Assembly (NCBI GenBank): GCA_024704765.1
Contig: JAKMXF010000133.1
Location: forward strand, 744,001-808,000
Source: Oopsacas minuta
Taxonomy: Eukaryota > Porifera > Hexactinellida > Lyssacinosida > Leucopsacidae
DNA: 64,000 nucleotides
Direction of reading: 5' to 3'
The notes beneath the pieces were generated by a model. It was not told the DNA's origin. It saw only the letters and a list, made by a program, of their open reading frames with translations, and searched no databases. Made by a program: the position numbers and the translations under genes. Below, piece after piece: positions 55,819-64,000 of this stretch. Every line of letters begins with the position of its first letter. Position 1 is the first letter of the stretch.

Positions 55819-56580
55819 AGAGTTAGAATATGCTAGATACTTATAATTATAAAACTATTGATTAAATTGAATATACATTTGAAAAGGTAACTAACAATAT
55901 ATACATAAATGTAGACTAAAATCAAGAGCCAATCCAGCAAAGCCGATGTCATTTTCGAACTCAGCACAGCAAATATAGTCTAAATTCAATCTCAAATCTT
56001 AGGCAACAGGAACAAAAATATTATTTGTTGGCCTGTGTTATGAGCTATTATTAACCTGTGGTGGATTGTTGAATTGCTAATATGATATTGTATTTTTACT
56101 ACAATGTTTGCTCTTGATTACATATAGCAGTGTTTCTCAAGCTGGAGTCCATGATCCTAGAGTGTCCGAAACCCCAGTCCCAGACCTGGGGGTCCCGATC
56201 TCATAAAATTGACCAAAGCGGGTACGCGAGTGAAAAAATGTTGAGACTACTCACATGTAGTACTAATCAATGAAATTCGGTTAGTACGCCTTTTCAGGTC
56301 GCTCAGGCGTTACAAAATGCAATAATTCTTTATACAGTATTAGAGTCCGCTTATCAACAATTCGTATAATTTCACTCTCTATAGAGGTAACCTCTTCAGA
56401 ACAGGTTAAAGGGGCGCAAAGAAATTTGAATGAATTTCAGATCAAAAAGCAATAGAGAATGAAAGAGTTTCAGATTAAAAGGTTACTAAAACAATGAAAC
56501 ATGAATAAAGAAAAAATTGAATTCGCCAAGCTCATAATACAAAAGACGATCATGTACAATTAACCCCCTTCGTGTAGTGG
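55819..56580. other. Repeat-derived intergenic DNA
   Basis: CAGTGTTTCTCAAGCTGGAG at about 56127 resembles the end of a hAT MITE; its other end is not obvious. No gene seen. Confidence 0.35.
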
Positions 56581-56589
56581 TTAAATTTA

Positions 56590-56965
56590 GGGCATGAGGA
56601 TCGAACGATCATTGATCGCTCGATCACGATCGAGATACTTTTTTGACGATCTGGGGACGATCGGCGATCATTGTTTTATTCAGGATCGGATGTAAGATCG
56701 CGATCCATTTTTGCACAAAAATTTTGGATCATTTTTGTATACTTTGAATGCTACTATCGTTAGCGGTATTTTACTTAGGTTATTGTTCCAAATTTGTGTT
56801 CAACAATCAGTAATATTCGTTCGTAGAATGCGTTGATTCTCCACCTAAGTTTCTTTTGGCATAAGAAATGATGTAACTATCAAAAATATGTCTTGAATAT
56901 TACACAAACGATCGGAAAAATGATCGAGATCGGGATCGCGATCTTGTTTAACACGATCGACTAAT
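56590..56965. repeat. CGATC-rich island
   Basis: Clusters of CGATC/GATCG at 56608-56715 and 56908-56960 (for example GATCATTGATCGCTCGATCA) are separated by ordinary AT-rich DNA, far above the local GATC frequency. The two clusters could be the ends of an element of about 370 bp. Just upstream, TAGTGGTTAAATTTAGGGC followed by GGATCGAACG faintly recalls tRNA A and B boxes, so a tRNA-derived SINE head is possible. Confidence 0.5.
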
Positions 56966-57049
56966 GCCTTAGTTAAACGTATATGGACAATTAATAAACA
57001 AAAATAAACACAATCACATATTTCCCTAAAAGTAAACAAATATTTACAA

Positions 57050-58510
57050 TATGTTATTTACAATATCATAATCGGACTCAGGAGACTCGATTACCCCAGT
57101 ATAGTCCTTGAAAGTATGAATCTACAACAATGTTAAAGTTTATTTACTTTATGTACCTATAAGTTAACAAAAATTCGCAATATGTTATTTACAATATCAT
57201 AATCGGACTCAGGAGACTCGATTACCCCAGTATAGCCTTTGAAAGCATGATTCTGCCACAATCTAAAATGTGTTTACTTTATGCATCGAAAGTAAACAGA
57301 TATTAACCATATGTTACTAGAAACTGCTGGAAACTGCTAGAAACTGCTATAAAGCGCTAGAAACTGCTAGAAACTGCTAGAAACTGCTGGAAACAATTGG
57401 AAACTGTGCGAAACTGTGGGAAACTGGACGAAACTGTGCGAAACTGCTGGAAACTGTGGGAAACGGTGCGAAACTGCGCGAAACTGTGCGAAACTGTGCG
57501 AAACTGCTGGAAACTGTGCGAAACTGTGGGAAACTGTGCGTAACTGTGGGAAACTGGGCGAAACTGTGCGAAACTACTGGAAATTGGGCGAAACTGCTGG
57601 AAACTACTGGAAACTGCTGGAAACTGTGGGAAACTGCTGGAAACTACTGGAAACTGCTGGAAACTGTGGAAACTGCTGGAAACTGCTGGAAACTGTGGAA
57701 ACTGCTGGAAACTGTGCGAAACTGCTGGAAACTGTAGGAAACTGTGCGAAACTGCTGGAAATTTTAAGACATTGATAACTTCACTAAATTTCTCGAATAT
57801 GCTGAATCCAACTTTCACACTTTGGATTAATCATATGTAAATTTATTTTTGTTTTTATGAGATTATGCTCAACAAATTCTCCACTTCTCAAAATATGCGT
57901 ACAGCTTGCTCTAAACGGCTATCCAGGGGTATCTCAGTACGCTGAATCCGAATTTGGCGTTTTCAAGTTTCTCATATGTAAATTTATTGTTGTTTTTATG
58001 AATATACAGTAAACAAATTTCCAAATTGTGGTAGATTCATGCTTTCAACGACTATCCTGGGGTATTCAAGTATGCTGAGTCCGAATATGATATTGTACAT
58101 AACATATTGTGAATATTTGTTTACTTTTAGGAACATAAAGTAAACAAATTTTAACAATGTGGTAGATTCATACTTTCAAAGACTACCCTGGCGTTCTCGA
58201 GTATGCTGAGTTCGAATATGGCAATGTTTGCTTTGTTTGTCCGTTGATATGCAAATTTATTGTTGTTTAAATGAATATAAAGTAAGCAATTTCGCAAATT
58301 TTCGTAGGTACTCGCTCTCAACGGCTTCAAAGGGGGTTGACCTTACAAAATATTTCAATAATATATACGTATATTTGTGAATTACATTGTTCTATATATC
58401 TATATTATAATACTGAAAGGGGCCGCCTATTTGGAGAATGGATACCTTGAGGCGCAATGCCCCGAGTTCATCGCGAAGCGACGAGCCAAAGGCTCGTATA
58501 AAAGAGAATG
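57050..58510. repeat. Complex inverted satellite/foldback element around a minisatellite
   Basis: Before the minisatellite, about 130-bp units (AATCGGACTCAGGAGACTCG, near 57070 and 57200) are repeated in tandem. After it, units of the same sequence in reverse orientation recur near 57905, 58030 and 58165 (GTATGCTGAGTCCGAATATG). The right border, 58448-58500, is GAGGCGCAATGCCCCGAGTT..ACGAGCCAAAGGCTCG, the same terminal sequence as the palindromic element at 3175-3715. The whole reads as one large inverted repeat with variable internal copies. Confidence 0.7.
57307..57760. repeat. 10-bp minisatellite, unit GAAACTG(C/T)(T/G)G-like
   Basis: About 45 head-to-tail copies of GAAACTGNNN, where NNN is mostly CTG, TGC or TGG. 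The GAAACTG core is almost invariant and variation sits in the last three bases; a few units are 9 bp. Because 10 is not a multiple of 3, each strand gives a long repetitive frame (FPAVSHSFQQ-like or ETVGNCWKLL-like); these are by-products, not genes. Confidence 0.95.
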
Positions 58511-58552
58511 AAAGCAACAAGTAGCATTATATACGCGTCAAATATAGTAACA

Positions 58553-58738
58553 ATGGTAAGACAAGGAATGTGCACGAAGAACCCGGAGAAATATTTGATT
58601 GATACGAATAATAACCAAGGAAAACAAACCTTCGAAAGAATGCACCAGGCACTGTCATATTACTAGGAATACATAAACGAGAAAACACGGAATCAAATAC
58701 ATGAACTTAAAAGAGTAGAACATCATCAAAAAGCATGA
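58553..58738 (+). pseudogene. Short frame interrupted by one TAG
   Basis: From ATG 58553: MVRQGMCTKNPEKYLIDTNN and following residues to a TAG at 58664-58666, then the same frame continues EYINEKTRNQIHELKRVEHH to TGA at 58736. The composition looks protein-like on both sides of the stop. It lies just outside the border of the foldback element, so it may be a remnant of a mobile gene. I recognise no family. Confidence 0.25.
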
Positions 58739-58875
58739 TAAAGAACAAATGAAATACGGAAAGTAAACAAAGTTAACAATATGAAGATTTATAATACACT
58801 CGTTTTGAGTAAAATGCACAACACATCAATAAGCTGTTTAGTATTAGTACCTTTCAAGTAAGATTGAACTGTAAC

Positions 58876-58978
58876 CCTTTTCGGGTACAATTTACCTCTC
58901 TCATGGACAATTGATCTCTTTCGTGTACAATTAACATCTCTAGTCTACTATCATCCCTTTTCGTGTACAATTAATGTT
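58876..58978. repeat. Degenerate ~20-bp tandem repeat
   Basis: Four to five imperfect copies of CTCTTTCGTGTACAATTAAC. One more related copy is at 56556-56577. Confidence 0.55.
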
Positions 58979-59221
58979 TATAATTTTTTCTTTCTTATAT
59001 TTCTTATTCATTTAATTTCTTTATTCCTTTTCCTTCTATTTGATTCTAATTTTCATTTTAAATTTAATTCATTCTTTTAAGCAACACAGAACAAATAAGT
59101 GCATATCACCCCTAATAATCACGATACGATAATATAAGCAAGAAGATAATAGGTTGATATAATAAGTGATTTAGATGCTCAGATACAATTAGAATAATAA
59201 GTTCCACAACCGATTACTATC
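58979..59221. other. RSPH1 3' flank
   Basis: Pyrimidine-rich on the plus strand (TTTATT occurrences give AATAAA on the minus), suitable for the poly(A) site of RSPH1. No gene seen. Confidence 0.35.
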
Positions 59222-59881
59222 TCAGTTGCTGATTACCTTAGCTCCAACCCATTTAGGGACAGATACGGGAACATAATCATCAGCATCCTCATTCTCAGGA
59301 GGAGGCTGCTCTTCTAGCACATATTGTCCCTCCTGTCTGCTATCATTCTGTTCGAATGAGTACACAGCTTGTCCTTGTGGTTGATCCTGCAGGAAGGTGG
59401 CTTGCAGTGTGATACCGTTAGTATGCACTAATCTCCCCTCCCCTTCTCTCCTACCGTTAGCCCAAGCACCCTCATATCTGCTCTTAGTATCATTCCAAGT
59501 ATATACACCCTGTCCGTGTCTCTTGTCGTCAAACCATTCACCTTCAAATATATCCCCATTTGTATAGGTGTATAAACCGGACCCATGGCGCTTGTTCTCT
59601 ACCCATGACCCTTCGTATTTGGACCCGTCAGGGTAGATGAAAGTACCTTGTCCATGCTTCTTGTTTTCTACATATTCACCGTCGTATCGAGCCCCATTCT
59701 TGAACCTGTACTTACCCAATCCGTGACGCTTACCAAACTGGTATTTACCTTCAAAAGAGTCCTTGTTTGAAAATGTTGCTTTTCCATGTCCGTGTCTTTC
59801 ATCTTTCTCATTTCTCTCCCCTTCGTAGCTGCCTAAGTCAGGCTCTTGATCCTCAATCGCATCAGATTCGTCTTCAGACAT
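59222..59881 (-). CDS. RSPH1: Radial spoke head protein 1 (MORN repeats)
   Basis: A single exon of 219 aa. After an acidic N-terminus, about six MORN repeats (23-residue period; YEGERNEKDERHGHGKATF, YDGEYVENKKHGQGTFIY, YEGSWVENKRHGSGLYTY) span residues 19-165. A short acidic tail (PPPENEDADDYVPVSVPKW) ends the protein. The order and the DERHGHGKA start fit RSPH1, part of the radial spoke head that controls ciliary beating. The human protein is 309 aa with a longer C-terminal tail. It implies motile 9+2-type cilia or flagella in the organism. Confidence 0.9.
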   Translation of the reverse strand: MSEDESDAIEDQEPDLGSYEGERNEKDERHGHGKATFSNKDSFEGKYQFGKRHGLGKYRFKNGARYDGEYVENKKHGQGTFIYPDGSKYEGSWVENKRHGSGLYTYTNGDIFEGEWFDDKRHGQGVYTWNDTKSRYEGAWANGRREGEGRLVHTNGITLQATFLQDQPQGQAVYSFEQNDSRQEGQYVLEEQPPPENEDADDYVPVSVPKWVGAKVISN

Positions 59882-60384
59882 TCCAAAAGCTTAGTTTAGC
59901 AACGAAACTAAATTCGTAATAATTAGTAAACTGATTTATAAAATCAAAGTTCCGAAAAAAAAATGGGCCAAAACCTAAGCCAATGGAGGATCCAGGGTGA
60001 TGGATACCCTAACACCTCCTAAATATTTTACACTATCTGGAATCATTGTGATATTGAATGCATTGAAATTTTGGCTCAAATTACAAACAGTAACATTACG
60101 GCTCACATCTACCTAATCTCATATAATATCCCCAATATCCCAGGTATTGGGGATTGATCTACGATCGGACGGTGCTGGGGCAGTAATAATAGATTTATCT
60201 TCATGCCTTCTCCCACGCCAATTTCTAGAAATCAAATCATGGATGATAACAAGTAATCTATTTTACATGACCTCATGGGTTTATTACATAAATCACGCCT
60301 TATGATACTTAGCAAAATATATGTACAGAAATGTTAAAATAAATATTTAAACACATACATTGACATCTCGTCTTGAAAATAGCA
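59882..60384. other. Intergenic region between RSPH1 and SLC6 gene
   Basis: Contains a small hairpin, ATCCCCAATA..TATTGGGGAT (about 60127-60153), and AT-rich DNA. No gene seen. Confidence 0.4.
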
Positions 60385-62286
60385 CTAGTTAGAATCAGTC
60401 TCCACACCACTAACACTCTCCAGTTCATCTAGAAGAGGACCATCAGATCGCCTCCAGTGTATTGTTGGGGAAAATTTCTGAGGCCAAATTTTCATAAAGA
60501 TTACTGGAATAGTTCTCCATTTGAATTTATAACAGAAGAATATGGGTATAGGTAATAGGGTAGATAGAGTTATCAAAGATCCTAAGAAAGAAGCCCAGAC
60601 TGGATAAGGAGTTTTGATTTCAGTTAAGTTCGAGAATCGAGTGTACTCGATATTGGAGAGGATTTGAGAAATACAACTCCCAACAAATACTACCATCATT
60701 ATTATCGGACAAATAACTATCCACAAACTTCTCCATAGCCAGAGAGAAAATAATCTAAAACGCCGATTATTCCTGAGAGATTTAAAACATTGCCTTCCAG
60801 TAGGTTTGTAATCTATACTCCTCCAAGTAATCAACTTTTCTACTCCATAAAACCAGCTGATTGCTATCAATTCAAAGAACGCTACTAGAAATATAGAAAA
60901 TGAACCAGAAAATTGATCAACGAGTTGGAATAGATAAGGGCCATTTCCAAAAGTGAATATACATCCCACAAGGAACATTAGAATACATATCAGACCAGTA
61001 ATCAAACTCTTGTGTAGCTTCTTGAGATAAGGTAAGGAGTGTGCAACTTGGACTAGGGATTCAACACCTGCGAACATTGAATCCAACCCTAGAGACACCA
61101 TCATGATAAAGAATAGAACACTCCATAGAGGGCTCAGAGGCATCTCAAGAAGAGCAGAAGCAAATGCAATAAAAACCAATCCTGGACCTCCCACGATATC
61201 ACTCACACTCGTACCTAAGATAAAGCTCTGATACCCGAGGATACTGAACACTACAATACTAGCGTAAATAGAGGTTAGAGAGTTTACGATTGAGACGAAT
61301 ATAGCGTCTAAAAACACACTAGCATTCTGGTCCAGATGTGAGGCTAAGAGGATGTTACCACCGAATCCCAGACCCAAACTGAAGAATATCTGTCCTCCAG
61401 CCTCCAGCCACACCTGTGGGGAGTATAGACTCTCTATTCGAGGTGTGAAGAGTTCCAACAATCCATTCCCTGCCCCCGGTAGAGTTACGGCCCTAAAGAA
61501 CATTATAGTGAGTACAACATATGGTAACAGAGCTGTGACGTAGACTACTTTACCAGTAGACTTGATACCTGCGAAACTACAGATATATAATACTATCCAA
61601 GCAGTTAACAAAAGCAGTAGAAGTTTCCAGTTGAAACTACCAATATCCTCAATACTGGGACTAGCCTGTAAAACAGTGAGATAATAGAAGAATCTAGAAG
61701 ATTCATTGAGACATGTCTGTGAAGCTATTGGTAGCAGCTGTCTAGATATAGAGTCATTTACTCCACAGAATGTGCTGCCCCAAGCAGGAGGGTTCTGGAA
61801 ACTAGCGAACAGATAGTAGAGAACATATGCTAATATAAGCATGTAATAAAATGACGTGTATATTATTAGAACAATCATAGACAAGCCGATACCACCTAGA
61901 GAGGGGACGAGTCGATAGAGGGCGTGAAGAGGACCTGACTGGACTACTTTACCTACTAACAACTCAAGATAATAGATCGGAATTCCTAACGTCAATAGCA
62001 TCACTAGGTAAGGGAAGAGAAAAGTCCCGCCCCCGTTTTTTTGGCATAAATAAGAAAAGCGCCATAAATTCCCAAAACCAACAGCTAATCCGATAAGAGA
62101 GAGCTGGAATTCTACACGGTTAGACCAACGATCTTTCTTAGCTCTGGGAGTTATTTTATTAGCATCAGTTTTAACTGAAACATTCACATCTTCATCCCCA
62201 GTTGAATCGCTACCTAGCTCAGGGTATAGATCTTTACTGGAGAGTTTGGTATCCGTTTCTTCTCCAGCAGGAGGCACTTTTTCCAT
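60385..62286 (-). CDS. SLC6-family sodium-coupled amino acid/neurotransmitter transporter
   Basis: This single-exon gene encodes 633 aa with 12 hydrophobic segments. After an acidic N-terminal tail, RWSNRVEFQLSLIGLAVGFG and NLWRFSYLCQKNGGGTFLFP form TM1, whose unwound GLAVGFGNLWRF segment binds Na+ and substrate. GIPIYYLELLVGK (TM2) and SLGLGFGGNILLASH (TM6 region) are family landmarks. The loop between TM3 and TM4 has two Cys and an N-glycosylation site (CLNES). Closest subfamily is uncertain; the hydrophobic core looks more like amino-acid carriers than monoamine carriers, since the TM1 position that is Asp in monoamine carriers is Gly. It takes up small amines or amino acids with Na+, probably at the plasma membrane. 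Confidence 0.88.
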   Translation of the reverse strand: MEKVPPAGEETDTKLSSKDLYPELGSDSTGDEDVNVSVKTDANKITPRAKKDRWSNRVEFQLSLIGLAVGFGNLWRFSYLCQKNGGGTFLFPYLVMLLTLGIPIYYLELLVGKVVQSGPLHALYRLVPSLGGIGLSMIVLIIYTSFYYMLILAYVLYYLFASFQNPPAWGSTFCGVNDSISRQLLPIASQTCLNESSRFFYYLTVLQASPSIEDIGSFNWKLLLLLLTAWIVLYICSFAGIKSTGKVVYVTALLPYVVLTIMFFRAVTLPGAGNGLLELFTPRIESLYSPQVWLEAGGQIFFSLGLGFGGNILLASHLDQNASVFLDAIFVSIVNSLTSIYASIVVFSILGYQSFILGTSVSDIVGGPGLVFIAFASALLEMPLSPLWSVLFFIMMVSLGLDSMFAGVESLVQVAHSLPYLKKLHKSLITGLICILMFLVGCIFTFGNGPYLFQLVDQFSGSFSIFLVAFFELIAISWFYGVEKLITWRSIDYKPTGRQCFKSLRNNRRFRLFSLWLWRSLWIVICPIIMMVVFVGSCISQILSNIEYTRFSNLTEIKTPYPVWASFLGSLITLSTLLPIPIFFCYKFKWRTIPVIFMKIWPQKFSPTIHWRRSDGPLLDELESVSGVETDSN

Positions 62287-62589
62287 TTGACGTATCTGAC
62301 AAAAGATATTAGCATTCTGAAAGGCATTTCATGTCAATTCACTGAGTCAATATTGTCTCAGAATCATTCGAAAATTTGTACATTACAGAGTCTATCTTTT
62401 AAGAAAATTTAACAAAACTTTTAGCACTCAAGCGCTTCATGAAGCTAAGTTATTACGCTTACATATTCCCTTTGTTAAAACTATTGAATTTTTTAACTAC
62501 ACAACTAGTAAAATGTGGATTGCACACTCTGTGACCAAAGAATTATCCATAAATTGGGAAAATACAAATAAAAACTTTCTGATTAAGTA

Positions 62590-62790
62590 AACTGCATGTA
62601 CCTGTTCAAGACGAGTGTCATTGGACTTAAGAGATCCTCTCCCGAGGTATTAAAAAGTCGAGTACGCATGCTCACAGAGTCCACGTCACGATTACAACGA
62701 TCGAAGAAATAAAGTCGAATTTTTAATACCTCGGGAGGGAGGGGATCTCCTATGTCCAATGACACAAGTCTTGAACACGTACATGCAGTT
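62590..62790. repeat. Long imperfect hairpin upstream of SLC6 gene
   Basis: ATGTACCTGTTCAAGACGAG..GTGTCATTGGAC..CCCGAGGTATTAAAAA is mirrored by TTTTTAATACCTCGGG..GTCCAATGACAC..CTTGAACACGTACAT. Arms are about 75 bp with small indels; the loop of about 45 bp is around 62660-62705. It may be a small foldback element. Confidence 0.75.
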
Positions 62791-64000
62791 TAACTAATGG
62801 ACATGTCCACTGTACTCCTTACCCGGAATTACTCCTTAACCGTGTCGTATTAACGAGACTCTATTGATATATATGTTTGTATGTCCAGAATTGATTGAAG
62901 CTGGAGGACCCACAGGGCTGATTTTTGGCATACAAGGGTATTTTGGCCTGGCTGGGGCAACTTCGAGTCTTGAATGAATATTCACACCATGACAAAATTA
63001 TGACGTCATTGTCACCTTTTGGGTTTTCGAAAAATCACATTATTCACCACTACCCAGCCAATATACATGATAGAAATTTGAATCTCAGGTACCCCTCAAT
63101 GTGACAAATGTCCTGGCGTTATGATTCTGACCAAAAGCTAACTCATCACGGGATTATTACGTCATTATGATTGTATTTCGAAAAATTCAGAATTTCTTAA
63201 TACCCGAGGCACAAAGTGCCGAGATTACTAACAAAAAGCGACATAACAACTCCAGTGTCACCACAGAAGGCCAGTGAATGTAATTTGGATGGACCATGGA
63301 TAATAAAATCGAACTATCAGTATCCCATTTGATTACCCCTGACAAAAAGTTGGAACGAAATCTCTAGCATCATGTTGAAATAGATCCAAGAGGTGTGAAA
63401 AATATGATAAATCTTGTGAAAATCTGTGAATTAGTAACTTCCAGACTCTCAAAATCTCAAAATCGGACTCTATGCACCCACCCTGAAAAACATGTTGAAG
63501 CCTAATATCTTGATGTTTTTTAATCATATTTAGAAAGGTGTGATAATATGATTTACCACAAAAATGCGAGAAAATTTCGAAAATTTTTACCCAAGGTGCA
63601 CATCTACGACCCATAATGTACTATATGTGTAACAATTTCATGTTAATCAGACTGCTAGATTTCGCACGGGCGGACAAATGGACGTCGCACTTGTCCATGC
63701 CATTAGGGCTGCGTCCGTCCTTCCGCGATGCCGTGCGAAATCTAGCAATGCGATAGAAAATTAAAATTTATATACATTTTGGGTCGGAGATTTGTCATCT
63801 CAGGTGTGAATGGTTCTAAAGTGAAATTTTTATATCGCATATGAAGATTCCAATTTTGATATTTTCAAATCTATATCTACATGATTTTTATGAGTGTGAA
63901 GTTGGCAGCGAAATAAATCGAGCACACTTTAACACGTTATAATTATGTGACCAATGAATCTAAAGAGATGCCACTTAGACTATATCAATACTAGCCTAGG
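62791..64000. other. Repeat-derived DNA, no gene seen
   Basis: Contains the TGACGTCATTGTCAC motif shared with about 49859 and a CCCGAGGCACAAAGTGCCGAG palindrome (about 63201-63223). A minus-strand frame at 63333-63614 has no recognisable family. Confidence 0.4.
63653..63747. repeat. GC-rich hairpin
   Basis: TGCTAGATTTCGCACGG (63653-63669) and its exact reverse complement (63731-63747) enclose 61 bp that is itself partly self-complementary and markedly GC-richer than its surroundings. It may be the terminal hairpin of a mobile element, with the element extending to one side. Confidence 0.65.

Noticed and set aside
57357-57818. 153-codon minus-strand frame and overlapping plus-strand frames in the minisatellite
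   Set aside because: They arise only because the 10-bp unit lacks stop codons in several frames; the repeats are not codon-periodic.
57050-58510. CRISPR-like array
   Set aside because: The repeats are a 10-bp satellite with no unique spacers, in an animal nuclear genome.
63333-63614. 93-codon minus-strand frame
   Set aside because: It lies in repeat-like DNA, has no recognised family and no splice or promoter support; low-confidence transposon debris at most.

Overview
The window reads as AT-rich nuclear DNA of an invertebrate animal with a compact genome. The genes are animal orthologues (USP24, type II diacylglycerol kinase with PH domain, SNX17, CDKL2, DNase II, SLC6 carrier, radial-spoke RSPH1), introns are mostly 45-90 bp with GT-AG ends, intergenic distances are short, and there are two nuclear tRNA genes. 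An early-branching lineage such as a glass sponge would fit, but that is inference; no rRNA or mitochondrial marker is present to prove it.

Layout. 0-8.1 kb: 3' end of an unknown gene, a triple Cys-rich repeat protein ending in a degenerate NADAR-like domain, a palindromic repeat element, CDKL2 (+) and SNX17 (-) tail to tail. 9.7-13.8 kb: a 15-exon PH-RhoGAP gene (+) whose first intron carries a hAT-type MITE. 14.7-15.8 kb: two-exon DNase II (-). 16.3-16.8 kb: a broken RAG1/Transib-like transposase relic. 18.4-43.8 kb: one very large multi-exon USP24 gene (-). Two intronless genes lie antisense inside its introns: diacylglycerol kinase (23.1-26.4 kb) and GMPPB (28.0-29.1 kb), with a 120-bp USP24 exon between them. 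44.9-49.2 kb: ZC3H15, MARS1 and tRNA-Ser(AGA), all on the minus strand. 49.5-58.7 kb: a repeat- and relic-rich stretch with a perfect-stem hairpin, a second RAG1-like relic, a coiled-coil/DUSP gene, RPS21, tRNA-Gly(TCC), a decayed transposon-type gene, GATC-rich DNA and a 10-bp minisatellite inside an inverted satellite. 59.2-62.3 kb: RSPH1 and an SLC6 transporter. 62.3-64 kb: repeats only.

Most genes are housekeeping and unrelated in pathway. Loose functional groupings are translation (MARS1, ZC3H15, RPS21, two tRNAs), endolysosome (SNX17 recycling, DNase II) and signalling (CDKL2, RhoGAP, DGK). The most unusual points are the NADAR/Cys-rich protein, the two RAG1-like fossils, the antisense nesting of two intronless genes in USP24, and a sharp split between intron-rich and intronless genes.
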